This document shows positions 8,438 to 16,885 of a stretch of DNA of 64,000 nt, piece by piece. The stretch is from Gordonia liuliyuniae (GTDB taxonomy: Bacteria; Actinomycetota; Actinomycetes; Mycobacteriales; Mycobacteriaceae), in NCBI RefSeq assembly GCF_021739025.1, contig NZ_JAKKOT010000003.1:682001-746000 (forward strand), given 5' to 3'. The stretch's first letter is position 1; each line of letters begins with the position of its first letter. The position numbers and the translations under genes were made by a program. The notes under the pieces are model-generated. The model saw nothing but the letters and a program-made list of their open reading frames with translations, made no database searches and had not been told where the DNA came from.

Positions 8438-9958
8438 ATGACTGAATCCATCGGAGCAGCCCTCGACTGGTGGGGAAGAACGAAACCGGAAGCCGTTTCG
8501 CTGGTCTTCAACGACTCGGAGATCACGTACGGTGAGCTGCGGAACTGGACCGGTCGTGCGGCCCGTCACCTCGTCGAGACGGTGAAGGTGGCGCCGGGCG
8601 ACCGCGTCGGGCTTCTCGGGCCGAACTCGATCGAGTGGCCTGTCGGCGCGCTGTCGATCCTGAAGTCCGGCGGTGTCCTCGTTCCGCTGAACAGTCGATA
8701 TCAGCCCGCTGAGCTGCGGAAGATCGCCGACGAGGCCGGTCTGTCCGTGGTCGTCGTGGCTCCCGGGTTCGAAGGTCTCGCTGAAGCTACCGCCGCGATG
8801 GGAGCGGGTTTCACGATCGTGCCGTACGCGGATCTGGTCGAGTTGCGCGAGGGGGAGCCCGATAGTTTCCGCGTCGACGTCGAGGCCGACGAGCCGACGA
8901 CGATCCTGTTCACTAGCGGTTCGACAGGCCTGTCGAAGGGCGTCGTGTTGACCAACCGGACGCTGCTGGCCATCGTTCTGGAGAACACGCTGACCGAGGA
9001 GGGCTTCCGGCCGGGCACCACGACACTGCTGGTGTTGCCGCTCGCGTTCACCCCAGGGCTCGTCTACGGACTGTTGATCACCACGGTGCTCGGCGGAACG
9101 CTCGTCGTGGAACCCGAGCTCGTCCCGTCGCGAGCGGTCACGCTGCTGGAGAAGCATGCGGTGGAGGCGATCTTCGGCGTTCCACTCATCTTCGAAGCGA
9201 TCTCGCGAGCACCGGAATTCGCTGACGCCGACCTGACGTCGCTGAAGACCGCGATCGTCGGCGGCGCCGCCGTTCCGACGGACCTCCTCCAACGGTGGGC
9301 GGATAAGGGCGTTCTGCTGCGGCAGATCTACGGCATGACTGAAGCGGGCGGCGTCGCCACCGCGACTATCGCGTCCGAGGCCATGGCGTACCCGGATCGA
9401 TGCGGTACGGGCTCGATCTTCACCGAGGTGAAGGTCTTCGACTCCGACGACCGCCCCGCAGCGCCGGGCGAGACCGGTGAACTGGTGGTCCGGGGCCCGG
9501 GTGTGACGCCCGGCTATTGGAACGATCCCGAGACGACCGCGCAAGCGTTGCGCGGCGGCTGGTTGCACAGCGGTGACCTGGGCGAAGCGGACGCTGACGG
9601 GCGGGTGAAGTTCGTCGACCGGCTCAAAGACCTGATCATTTCCGGCGGTATCAACATCTCACCGGTGGAACTGGAGATCGCGATCGGTGCGGTGGACGGG
9701 GTCGTCGAGGTCGCGGTGATCGCGGCAGCCGACGATCGGTTCGGGGAGACCCCCGCTGCCATAGTGACTGTCAAAGGCGACGTAGACGCGGAGACCATCG
9801 TCGAGCACTGCTCGACGGTGCTCGCCGACTTCAAGGTGCCGCGGTATGTCGTGGTCACCCGGGACCCGTTGCCGCGGCTGCCCTCCGGCAAGATCGCCAA
9901 GACCGCGATCCGCGACGCCTACCAGGACGTGCACGTGCGATTCGAGAAGGTGCGTTGA
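8438..9958 (+). CDS. Acyl-CoA ligase (AMP-forming)
   Basis: A 506-residue ANL-superfamily ligase that activates a carboxylate to its CoA thioester through an acyl-adenylate. The P-loop FTSGSTGLSKG, the YGMTEAG motif, the HSGDLGE hinge region, DRLKDLIISGG and the C-terminal PSGKIAK lysine are all present. Its stop overlaps the start of the following crotonase gene. The pseudogene at 23035-23892 is a decayed paralogue with the same C-terminal ending pattern. The substrate may be the acid formed by the upstream oxygenases, which is inference. Confidence 0.92.
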   Translation: MTESIGAALDWWGRTKPEAVSLVFNDSEITYGELRNWTGRAARHLVETVKVAPGDRVGLLGPNSIEWPVGALSILKSGGVLVPLNSRYQPAELRKIADEAGLSVVVVAPGFEGLAEATAAMGAGFTIVPYADLVELREGEPDSFRVDVEADEPTTILFTSGSTGLSKGVVLTNRTLLAIVLENTLTEEGFRPGTTTLLVLPLAFTPGLVYGLLITTVLGGTLVVEPELVPSRAVTLLEKHAVEAIFGVPLIFEAISRAPEFADADLTSLKTAIVGGAAVPTDLLQRWADKGVLLRQIYGMTEAGGVATATIASEAMAYPDRCGTGSIFTEVKVFDSDDRPAAPGETGELVVRGPGVTPGYWNDPETTAQALRGGWLHSGDLGEADADGRVKFVDRLKDLIISGGINISPVELEIAIGAVDGVVEVAVIAAADDRFGETPAAIVTVKGDVDAETIVEHCSTVLADFKVPRYVVVTRDPLPRLPSGKIAKTAIRDAYQDVHVRFEKVR

Positions 9959-10833
9959 TCTCCGACTCCACCGCCGCGGCGAAGGCGGACGTGCTGCTCG
10001 AACGGCCCACGCTGTGGGTGCAGCGAGCCGGATCGACCGCCGTCGTCTGGCTGAATCGGCCGGACAGGTTGAACGCCTTCACCTATGCGATGCGCGATGA
10101 CATCGTCGCGGCCTTCGACGCGACCGACGCCGACGATTCGGTGCGGGCCGTCGTCCTCACCGGCACCGGGCGGGCGTTCTGTGCAGGCGCGGACCTTCAG
10201 GCGGGAGGCGACACCTTCGTTCCCGAGGAAGGGCGCGGCGACGTCCCGCCCGATTCCGGCGGCGTCGCGTCGCTGCGGATCTTCGACTCGTGCAAGCCGG
10301 TGATCGTCGCCGTCAACGGACCGTCAGCGGGCGTGGGCGTGACGATGACGCTGCCTGCCGACGTCCGCATCGCGTCTGACGACGCGAAGTTCGCGTTCGT
10401 GTTCACTCGGCGTGGACTCGTTCCCGAAGCGTGCTCGACGTGGTTCCTTCCGCGCATCGTCGGAATGGCGACCGCCCTGAGATGGGCCATGTCCGGTGCG
10501 ACGGTGTCTGCGGTCCAGGCCCTCGAGGCGGGCCTCGTCTCGGAGATCGTCCCCAAGGCGGAGGTGCTGCAACGCGCGCTGACTATCGCCGACGAGTTCA
10601 CAGACGGCACCGCTCCGGTGTCCGTGGCGCTCACGCGCGCGTTGATGTGGCAGATGTCGGCGGCCGACGACCCCCGGCGAGCTCACCAGGTCGAGTCGGT
10701 TCTGCTAGTAGAGCGCGGCCAGTCCGACGACGTCCGCGAAGGCGTTGCATCCTTCTTGGAGAAGCGACCGGCTGTGTTCGGTGACGCCGTGAGTGACCAC
10801 ATGCGCGACCTCGATTTCCGCCCGCTGACATAG
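9955..10833 (+). CDS. Enoyl-CoA hydratase/isomerase (crotonase family)
   Basis: A 292-residue crotonase-fold protein. The oxyanion-hole segment GTGRAFCAGADLQ and the active-site region RRGLVPEACSTW are visible; the Glu in VPEA is at a usual catalytic position. The likely start is TTG 9955, which overlaps the ligase stop by four bases (TTGA) and keeps translational coupling. It would hydrate or isomerise the enoyl-CoA made by the acyl-CoA dehydrogenase in the same operon. It is the last gene before a separately transcribed TetR gene. Confidence 0.88.
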   Translation: MISDSTAAAKADVLLERPTLWVQRAGSTAVVWLNRPDRLNAFTYAMRDDIVAAFDATDADDSVRAVVLTGTGRAFCAGADLQAGGDTFVPEEGRGDVPPDSGGVASLRIFDSCKPVIVAVNGPSAGVGVTMTLPADVRIASDDAKFAFVFTRRGLVPEACSTWFLPRIVGMATALRWAMSGATVSAVQALEAGLVSEIVPKAEVLQRALTIADEFTDGTAPVSVALTRALMWQMSAADDPRRAHQVESVLLVERGQSDDVREGVASFLEKRPAVFGDAVSDHMRDLDFRPLT

Positions 10834-10887
10834 AACAGTAGGCGTCTCATGTATCGTGTGGGTCGTGTGGCACGACGATAGGACCAG

Positions 10888-11550
10888 ATGATGGCGCGCA
10901 GGAAAACCGGCAATGTTCTCTCGGGGGACGCCGACGAGGCTCGCCATCAGATCATGCTCGCTGCCGAGAAGGTGTTTGCCAAATACGGTCCGGCGAAGAC
11001 GACGATGGACGACATCGGGCGCGAGGCGGGAGTCTCGCGCCCGACCGTCTATCGCTATTTCTCCGGTCGGGACGCGCTGATCTCGGCGCTCATCGAACGT
11101 CGCTCGCGGATGCTGTTCGTCAAGGCTCGCAAGTTTCTACTCGACCAGCCGACGTTCGCCGATCAACTGGTCGAAGGGCTGATCTTCCTCGTCGATCGGG
11201 GACGGCAGGATCCACTGATCAGGGTGTTGGTCTCGCCGGAGCACATGCAGCTCGCCGAGCCGCTGGTCGGCAGTTCCGGGTTGGCTGCTCGGCTGACTGC
11301 CGAGATGTGGGAGCCGGTGCTCGACCGTGCGCTCGAACGCGGCGAGATCCGGGACGACCTGGATCGACGCAAGATGGCCGAGTGGATCGCTCTGCTCCAG
11401 TTCATCCTCGTCGGCCGACTGGACTTCGACAAGCCCGGCGACCCTTCGCACCGTGAGATGCTCCGCACCTTCGTGCTGCCTGCGTTTCTGCCGTCGGCGC
11501 AGGCCGCCGGGGCACCTCAGGGCGCCGCGTCCCAACCGACCGGGGCGTAA
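10888..11550 (+). CDS. TetR-family regulator
   Basis: A 220-residue TetR regulator with the helix-turn-helix around residues 35-65 (DDIGREAGVSRPTVYRYF). The recognition helix differs from the two family-A candidates, so it likely has a different operator. It follows the crotonase by 54 bases and converges with the reductase gene. No clear palindrome of family A or C was found in the short upstream gap. A Pro/Ala/Gly-rich tail of about 20 residues ends the protein. The target is unknown. Confidence 0.85.
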   Translation: MMARRKTGNVLSGDADEARHQIMLAAEKVFAKYGPAKTTMDDIGREAGVSRPTVYRYFSGRDALISALIERRSRMLFVKARKFLLDQPTFADQLVEGLIFLVDRGRQDPLIRVLVSPEHMQLAEPLVGSSGLAARLTAEMWEPVLDRALERGEIRDDLDRRKMAEWIALLQFILVGRLDFDKPGDPSHREMLRTFVLPAFLPSAQAAGAPQGAASQPTGA

Positions 11551-11573
11551 GTCTCTCGCGTCGGCCTTGACCG

Positions 11574-12518
11574 CTACAGGTCGATGACCAGGCGCTTCGA
11601 CAGGCAGCGGGATACGCAGATCATCATGACGTCGCCTTCGGCTGCCTCATCCTCGTCGAGAACCGAGTCGCGGTGGTCGATGTCCCCGCTGAGCACCGCT
11701 ACTTCGCAGGTGCCGCAGGTCCCTTCGCGGCATGAGAAATCGGCGTCGACGCCCGCATCGAGGACCGCGTCGAGGACGGACTCGTCCGCGCCGACCTGGA
11801 CGGTCGTGCCCGACTGCGCCAGTTCGACCTCGAAGGCAGTGTTGACGGCATCGTCGGGGACCTCCTTCGCGGCGAACCGCTCGACGTGGAGCGGAACACC
11901 GAGACGATGACTGACTTCTTCCACAGCCAGGAGAAGAGGCTCGGGTCCGCAGCAGTAGGCGACGCATCCGTCGTCGACCGAGCCCAGCGCTGACTCGAGA
12001 TCGAGCAGCCCGACCTCGTCGGTGGGTGCCAGCGTCACCTGATCTGGATGTGCCCGGGCAAGGACGTCGGCGAACGCCATGCTGGCCCGGGTGCGCCCGC
12101 CGTAAAGCAGACGCCAGGACGCGCCCGAACGGACGGCCGCGCCGATCATTGGGATGAGGGGCGTGATGCCGATGCCGCCCGCGATGAACAGGTACGACGA
12201 CGCCTCCACGAACGCGAAATGGTTACGTGGCCCCTGGGTGCCGATCTCCGAGCCGACGACGAGTTCGTCGTGCACGTACGCCGAGCCGCCTCGACTGGCG
12301 GGCTCACGCAGCACCGCGATTCGCCAATGGTCGTCGGCCGGGTCGCCGCACAGTGAGTATTGGCGGGTCACACCGTTGTCTAGTTCGACGTCGATGTGGG
12401 CGCCCGGCCGCCATTCGGGCAGTGCACCGCCTGCGGAGTCCTCCAGGACGACGGAGGCGACCTGGTCGGCCACCTCGTCCTTGGCGATCACGCGCAGCGT
12501 GCGGTGGGTGGGTGGCAT
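11574..12518 (-). CDS. Oxygenase reductase (PDR type) with C-terminal 2Fe-2S domain
   Basis: A 314-residue flavin reductase of the phthalate dioxygenase reductase family. The order is a flavin domain with RQYSLCG, an NAD-binding domain with GGIGITP and YCCGPEPL, and a plant-type [2Fe-2S] domain with CREGTCGTC followed by a fourth Cys. It transfers electrons from NAD(P)H to a Rieske oxygenase. It is the only such reductase in the window, so it may serve both Rieske copies. An upstream in-frame ATG at 12551 lacks a ribosome-binding site, whereas GGAAGG precedes ATG 12518. A family A site lies at 12554-12570. Confidence 0.9.
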   Translation of the reverse strand: MPPTHRTLRVIAKDEVADQVASVVLEDSAGGALPEWRPGAHIDVELDNGVTRQYSLCGDPADDHWRIAVLREPASRGGSAYVHDELVVGSEIGTQGPRNHFAFVEASSYLFIAGGIGITPLIPMIGAAVRSGASWRLLYGGRTRASMAFADVLARAHPDQVTLAPTDEVGLLDLESALGSVDDGCVAYCCGPEPLLLAVEEVSHRLGVPLHVERFAAKEVPDDAVNTAFEVELAQSGTTVQVGADESVLDAVLDAGVDADFSCREGTCGTCEVAVLSGDIDHRDSVLDEDEAAEGDVMMICVSRCLSKRLVIDL

Positions 12519-12553
12519 GCGGAGCCTTCCAGAAAACGGTTGAGTGCCCATTA

Positions 12554-12570
12554 ATCTTATGATATTAGTT
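12554..12570. promoter_or_regulatory. Operator family A site 3
   Basis: Half-sites ATCTTA and TTAGTT with 5 bases between. It lies in the divergent gap between the reductase (minus) and the alpha/beta hydrolase operon (plus), immediately upstream of the reductase. The match is weaker than for sites 2 and 9 but keeps the spacing. Confidence 0.5.
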
Positions 12571-12665
12571 TTATGCGAGCAACTGCGCTGGCCGGATGGC
12601 GACGCGGACCGATTGGCCTACAACGACTCTCGTGGGCTGTTCGCCCGATTCAAGGTGGTTTCTGC

Positions 12666-13562
12666 ATGCCCCTCACTGATATCCCGCAGTACTTTCGAGG
12701 TGACGGCGTCGATCTCGCGGCGAGCAGATGGGCGCCCGAAGACGAACCGACGGGGACCATCGTGCTGCTGCACGGAGGCGGGCAGACACGGCATTCGTGG
12801 CAGCGCACCGGCAGACGTCTGGCACGGGAAGGCTGGTTGGTGCACGCCGTCGACCTCCGTGGGCACGGGGACAGCCAGTGGGCGCCAGACGGCGACTACA
12901 CGATCGCCGCGCACGCGCGCGACGTTCGCGCGGTGACCGCGAGTCTGCCCGAGCCGCCCGTCCTGGTCGGAGCCTCACTTGGCGGGATGGCGTCGTTGAT
13001 GGCGCAGTCTGCCGACGAGTGCCTTGCGCGGGCGCTGGTCCTCGTCGACATCACGCCCAAGGCGCGGCCCGAAGGGCTCGCTAAGATCCACGACTTCATG
13101 TCCAGTGGGATCGACGGGTTCGACTCACTCGACGACGCGTTGGCCGCCGTCGTCGCCTACAACCCGAGCCGGCGACGCTCGCCGCGAGTCGACGGGCTGC
13201 GCAAGAACCTGCGGCACCGTGACGGACGGTGGTATTGGCACTGGGATCCGCGGATCCTCGCGCAGCGCGAGAACTCTGTGGAGGCCGCGGATGAACGCGA
13301 ACGTGCAGCCAGATCGGCGGCGCGGACGATCACCATACCGACGCTGCTCGTCCACGGCGCGGAGTCGGAGGTTGTCGCCGAGGACGGAGTCGACGACCTG
13401 CTCGCCCTCATCCCCGGCGCTCAGCACGTCGAAGTGCGCGGGGCGGGCCACATGGTCGCAGGCGATGACAACGACATGCTGAGCGCCGGGATCGTCGACT
13501 TCTGCGACGGCCTGCGGTCGCGCCGGACCCGTTTACCGGAGTTTCACCCAAGAAAGGAATGA
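12666..13562 (+). CDS. Alpha/beta-fold hydrolase
   Basis: A 298-residue alpha/beta hydrolase. The HGGGQTR oxyanion region, the nucleophile elbow GASLGG and the C-terminal catalytic His in GAGHMV are visible. AAGGTGG lies 7-8 bases before ATG 12666, preferred over an in-frame upstream ATG at 12573. The stop is 4 bases before the next SDR, indicating an operon. It could cleave an ester, lactone or C-C bond. A Baeyer-Villiger ester from the monooxygenase at 31068 is one possible substrate, which is inference. Confidence 0.85.
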   Translation: MPLTDIPQYFRGDGVDLAASRWAPEDEPTGTIVLLHGGGQTRHSWQRTGRRLAREGWLVHAVDLRGHGDSQWAPDGDYTIAAHARDVRAVTASLPEPPVLVGASLGGMASLMAQSADECLARALVLVDITPKARPEGLAKIHDFMSSGIDGFDSLDDALAAVVAYNPSRRRSPRVDGLRKNLRHRDGRWYWHWDPRILAQRENSVEAADERERAARSAARTITIPTLLVHGAESEVVAEDGVDDLLALIPGAQHVEVRGAGHMVAGDDNDMLSAGIVDFCDGLRSRRTRLPEFHPRKE

Positions 13563-13566
13563 GAAC

Positions 13567-14391
13567 ATGGCTCGTTTAGACGGAAAGGTCGCCTTCATCA
13601 CGGGTATCGCCCGTGGACAGGGGCGGTCGCACGCGGTGCGGCTGGCTGAGGAGGGCGCGTCGATCATCGGCATCGACATCTGTGACCAGATCCCCACAGT
13701 CTTCTACCCGATGGCCACCCGCGAGGATCTGGCCGAGACCGAACGGCTGGTCAAGGAGGCGGGCGGCGAGATCGTCACGACGATCGGCGACGTGCGCAGA
13801 CGTGAGGACATCGAGGCCGCCCTGGCTGCGGGCATCGAGCAGTTCGGCCACATCGACACGGTCATCGCCAACGCGGGCATCATGCCGGTAATCGGACCCG
13901 GCGATCAGCGACAGGCCTGGTTCGACGCGGTCGATGTCATGCTGACCGGTGTCTGGCAGGTGCTCGACGTAGTCTCGCCCATCCTCATCGAGCAAGGACG
14001 CGGCGGCACCATCACCATCACGAGTTCGGCTGCCGGGCTGCGCAGCATCGGACTCAACACCTTCCCCGGCCAAGCCGGTTACACCGCGTCCAAGCACGGG
14101 GTGGTCGGTCTGATGCGGCTCTACTCCAAGCAACTGGCCAAGGACTTCATCCGCGTCAACACGATCCACCCGACGGGCGTCAACACGCCGATGGTCGCCA
14201 ATGCCGAGTACGGCGAGTTCATCGCCGGCCACCCGGAGGTCGCCAGCGACGACGCCTACAAGAACCCGATGCCCGTCGAGCTCGTCGAAGCCGTCGACAT
14301 CAGCAACGCCATTGTGTTCCTGGCGTCCGACGAGGCCCGCTACGTCACCGGTGTGACGATGCCGGTCGACGCGGGTTACAACAACCGGTAG
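13567..14391 (+). CDS. Mycofactocin-type SDR oxidoreductase
   Basis: A 274-residue short-chain dehydrogenase with TGIARGQGRSHAVRLA and the segment IIGIDICDQI, which are typical of the mycofactocin-coupled SDR group found in mycobacteria and Gordonia. The Tyr-Lys pair is in YTASKHG. These enzymes hold a non-exchangeable NAD that mycofactocin reoxidises (family knowledge). No mycofactocin biosynthesis genes lie in the window. It follows the hydrolase by four bases and ends at a strong hairpin. Confidence 0.9.
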   Translation: MARLDGKVAFITGIARGQGRSHAVRLAEEGASIIGIDICDQIPTVFYPMATREDLAETERLVKEAGGEIVTTIGDVRRREDIEAALAAGIEQFGHIDTVIANAGIMPVIGPGDQRQAWFDAVDVMLTGVWQVLDVVSPILIEQGRGGTITITSSAAGLRSIGLNTFPGQAGYTASKHGVVGLMRLYSKQLAKDFIRVNTIHPTGVNTPMVANAEYGEFIAGHPEVASDDAYKNPMPVELVEAVDISNAIVFLASDEARYVTGVTMPVDAGYNNR

Positions 14392-14420
14392 TCGCCGCAT
14401 CGACTCTGGCCCGAAACCTT

Positions 14421-14466
14421 CTGGCCCGACGTCTCCTGTCACTCGCTGACAGGAGACTCGGGCCAG
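14421..14466. terminator. Bidirectional hairpin between convergent genes
   Basis: CTGGCCCG plus GTCTCCTGTC pair with GACAGGAGAC plus CGGGCCAG, giving about 19 bp with one bulged base and a 7-base loop. It lies between the SDR (ending 14391) and the CoA-transferase gene (ending 14469). Confidence 0.75.
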
Positions 14467-14468
14467 TC

Positions 14469-16874
14469 TCAGTTGGCGGGTTGCAGCGCTCCAGCCGCGA
14501 CGAGGCGTTGGTACTCGTCGTCGTTCATGCCGAGTAGTCCGGTGCAGATCTCGCGGGTGTGCTCACCGGCCGTCGGCGCCTGACGTGCGGGCGGGTCGGC
14601 GATCGTGCTGAAGACTGCGGCACGGGCCGTCGCGGGGAGTGCGGTCGGCATCAGTTCGTGTGTCACCGTCGTGTACGTGCTGCGGGCGCACAAGTGCTCG
14701 TCGTTCAGCAGTTCGGGAAGCCGGAGCATCGGCCCGGCGGCCACGCCGACATTCTGGAGCTGGGTGGCGACCTCGGCGGGAGTGCGCGTTGCCGTCCACT
14801 GTGCGAGGACGTCGTCGGCTTCGCCGCGGTTCGCCAGACGTGCTGAGGCGGTCGCGAGACGTTCGTCAGTGATGAGCTCGGGCCGATCGGCGACGGTGCA
14901 GACGGCGGCCCACTGTGCGTCGGTGCGGACCGTCACCGTGCACCACTCGTCGTCGCCCGCGCACGCGAACACGCCACTCGGTGCATGACGCGGGTCGCTG
15001 TTCCCGGTCGGCACGACCGAGCCCGGGCGCAGACCCTCGGCGACGAGCGAAGCGCCGATGTGGTTGAGCGCCACATCCGATTGAGCGAGTTCGATCGATG
15101 TTCCGCGGCCGGTCTGGCGACGTGCGATCAGCGCGGCCAGCAGCGTGCTGGCACAGATGTGTCCGGCAATGTGGTCGGGGTACACAGTCGATCCGTCGCA
15201 CAGGAGTTCGCTGTCGTCCGGGTAACTCCAGAGCGCGGACACTCCCGATGCCGCGCGCACCAGCGGTCCGTATCCCATCCGGGACCGCCATGGTCCGGTG
15301 CTGCCGAACGCGCTCGCCTCGGCCACGATGATTCCCGGATTGATCTCGGCGAGCGACTCGTAGGAGAACCCCATTGCGGCGAGTGTGCCCGGTTTGAAGT
15401 TGGCGACCACGACATCGGCGTCAGCGACCAGCCGTCGGAAGACGTCCGCGCCCTCGGCCGAGCGAAGGTCCACGCCGATACTCCGCTTGTTGCGGTGGCC
15501 CCAGGCCACCGATGCGGAGAGCTTGGCTCCACGCTTGGACTGGCGCAGCCCGTCCGGGTAGTTGGCGTTCTCGATCTTGATCACGTCGGCGCCGTAGTCG
15601 GCCAGCTGCCTGCTCAGTTCGGCTCCGAAGACGATCACGCCGAGATCGAGGACGCGGATCCCCGCGAGCGGCGCGGCCGTCGCATCTGCGGCGGATACCG
15701 ACGGCTCGGGGGAGGGCTCGCCTGGAGTGCCCCACGATGGCGGGCCGTCCGCCATGGTGACGGCTGCTCGGAAACCTGCTCGCCTGCCTCCGACCCTCGC
15801 ATGCCCGGACGGGATACGCGTCGTGACGCCTGGGTACAGCTCGGCGTCGATGAGCGCGCCGGACTCGGCGAAGTGGTCGACGGCGAGCGCCTGACCGAGC
15901 GTGTAGACGGCGCCGACGGGGATGCCGCGGCGGGCTCCCTCGGCGACGAGTTCGTCCTGAGTGTGAGCGGCAAAGAGGTCCGCGATCAATGGGTGCAGAC
16001 GGTCGGCGGCGGCGAAGCGTGCGGGGATCGTGTCGTAGCGGGGATCGGCGAACTCCTCGGGCTCGCCGAGCCATTCGAACATCGCGCGCCACTGCCGTTT
16101 GGCGAGCAGGCAGATTCGGACGCGGCCGTCCGAGCATCCGAACACCGGGTAGAACTCGGCGGCTGCCGGACGGTTGCGCGGATAATCTTCCGCGCGCCCC
16201 GCCGCAGCCGAGCCCTGTGTACCGAAACCGGGGTCGAAGCCGTGGACCATCGCCTCGAACGCCGACACGTCGACGGTCTCGCCGAGTCCGGTCTCGGCAC
16301 GGCGATAGTAGGCCAGTAGTGCGGCCCACGCGGCGTGCGCCGCGACAGTTCCCTCGGCCAGACCCGCAGGCGGGAGCAGCGGAGTCTCGCCGGGAGCGCC
16401 GGAGCGCGACAGCACGCCGGACATCGCGTAGAGGACCTGCTCGTCGGCCACCCGGTGCCGGTACGGGCCGGTCAACCCGAAGGCGGTGATCGACACCCAC
16501 ACGAGGGCGGGCGTCGTCGCCCGCGCGGAGTCCGCGTCGACCCCCCATACCGAGTCGCTGCCGGGGGCGTCCGAGGTCACCACGATGTCCGCGCGGGCGA
16601 TCAAGCCGGCCACCGTGTCCGCGGCGACGGCCGGGTCGAGGGCGAGGCGCGCCTTGTTCGCACTGCGCAGTGCGTCGGCGACGCACTCATCGGACGCTGC
16701 CGGATCCGAGTCGGCACCCGACGGGGCTGCATCGGACCGGACCAGGTGGACGACGTCGGCGCCCAGATCGGCGAGGAACCGCCCGACCGACTCCGCGGAG
16801 CCGACGGTGAGGTCGAGGACGCGCACTGATTCCAGAGGAAGACCTGACTCCCCAGACTGAGACATGTGGATCAC
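14469..16874 (-). CDS. Two-domain CaiB/BaiF (class III) CoA-transferase fusion
   Basis: An 801-residue protein made of two family III CoA-transferase domains, about residues 15-390 and 405-801, each beginning with a VRVLDL-type strand. A single domain is normally about 400 residues. Domain 2 keeps an Asp in TVYPDHIAGH, the position of the catalytic Asp of formyl-CoA transferase; the matching region of domain 1 (PPAGLAEGTV) lacks it, so domain 1 may be structural. It should move CoA between acyl groups. It starts at a GTG (alternative ATG three codons later) 11 bases after the aldehyde dehydrogenase stop, and is the last gene of the operon that begins at 20297. Confidence 0.88.
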   Translation of the reverse strand: MIHMSQSGESGLPLESVRVLDLTVGSAESVGRFLADLGADVVHLVRSDAAPSGADSDPAASDECVADALRSANKARLALDPAVAADTVAGLIARADIVVTSDAPGSDSVWGVDADSARATTPALVWVSITAFGLTGPYRHRVADEQVLYAMSGVLSRSGAPGETPLLPPAGLAEGTVAAHAAWAALLAYYRRAETGLGETVDVSAFEAMVHGFDPGFGTQGSAAAGRAEDYPRNRPAAAEFYPVFGCSDGRVRICLLAKRQWRAMFEWLGEPEEFADPRYDTIPARFAAADRLHPLIADLFAAHTQDELVAEGARRGIPVGAVYTLGQALAVDHFAESGALIDAELYPGVTTRIPSGHARVGGRRAGFRAAVTMADGPPSWGTPGEPSPEPSVSAADATAAPLAGIRVLDLGVIVFGAELSRQLADYGADVIKIENANYPDGLRQSKRGAKLSASVAWGHRNKRSIGVDLRSAEGADVFRRLVADADVVVANFKPGTLAAMGFSYESLAEINPGIIVAEASAFGSTGPWRSRMGYGPLVRAASGVSALWSYPDDSELLCDGSTVYPDHIAGHICASTLLAALIARRQTGRGTSIELAQSDVALNHIGASLVAEGLRPGSVVPTGNSDPRHAPSGVFACAGDDEWCTVTVRTDAQWAAVCTVADRPELITDERLATASARLANRGEADDVLAQWTATRTPAEVATQLQNVGVAAGPMLRLPELLNDEHLCARSTYTTVTHELMPTALPATARAAVFSTIADPPARQAPTAGEHTREICTGLLGMNDDEYQRLVAAGALQPAN

Positions 16875-16885
16875 TCGCTTCGCGT

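Noticed and set aside
6569-9568. A very long open frame on the minus strand opposite the GNAT, dehydrogenase and ligase genes
   Set aside because: It is antisense to three genes with clear motifs, has no recognisable domain, and long antisense frames are common in high-GC DNA.
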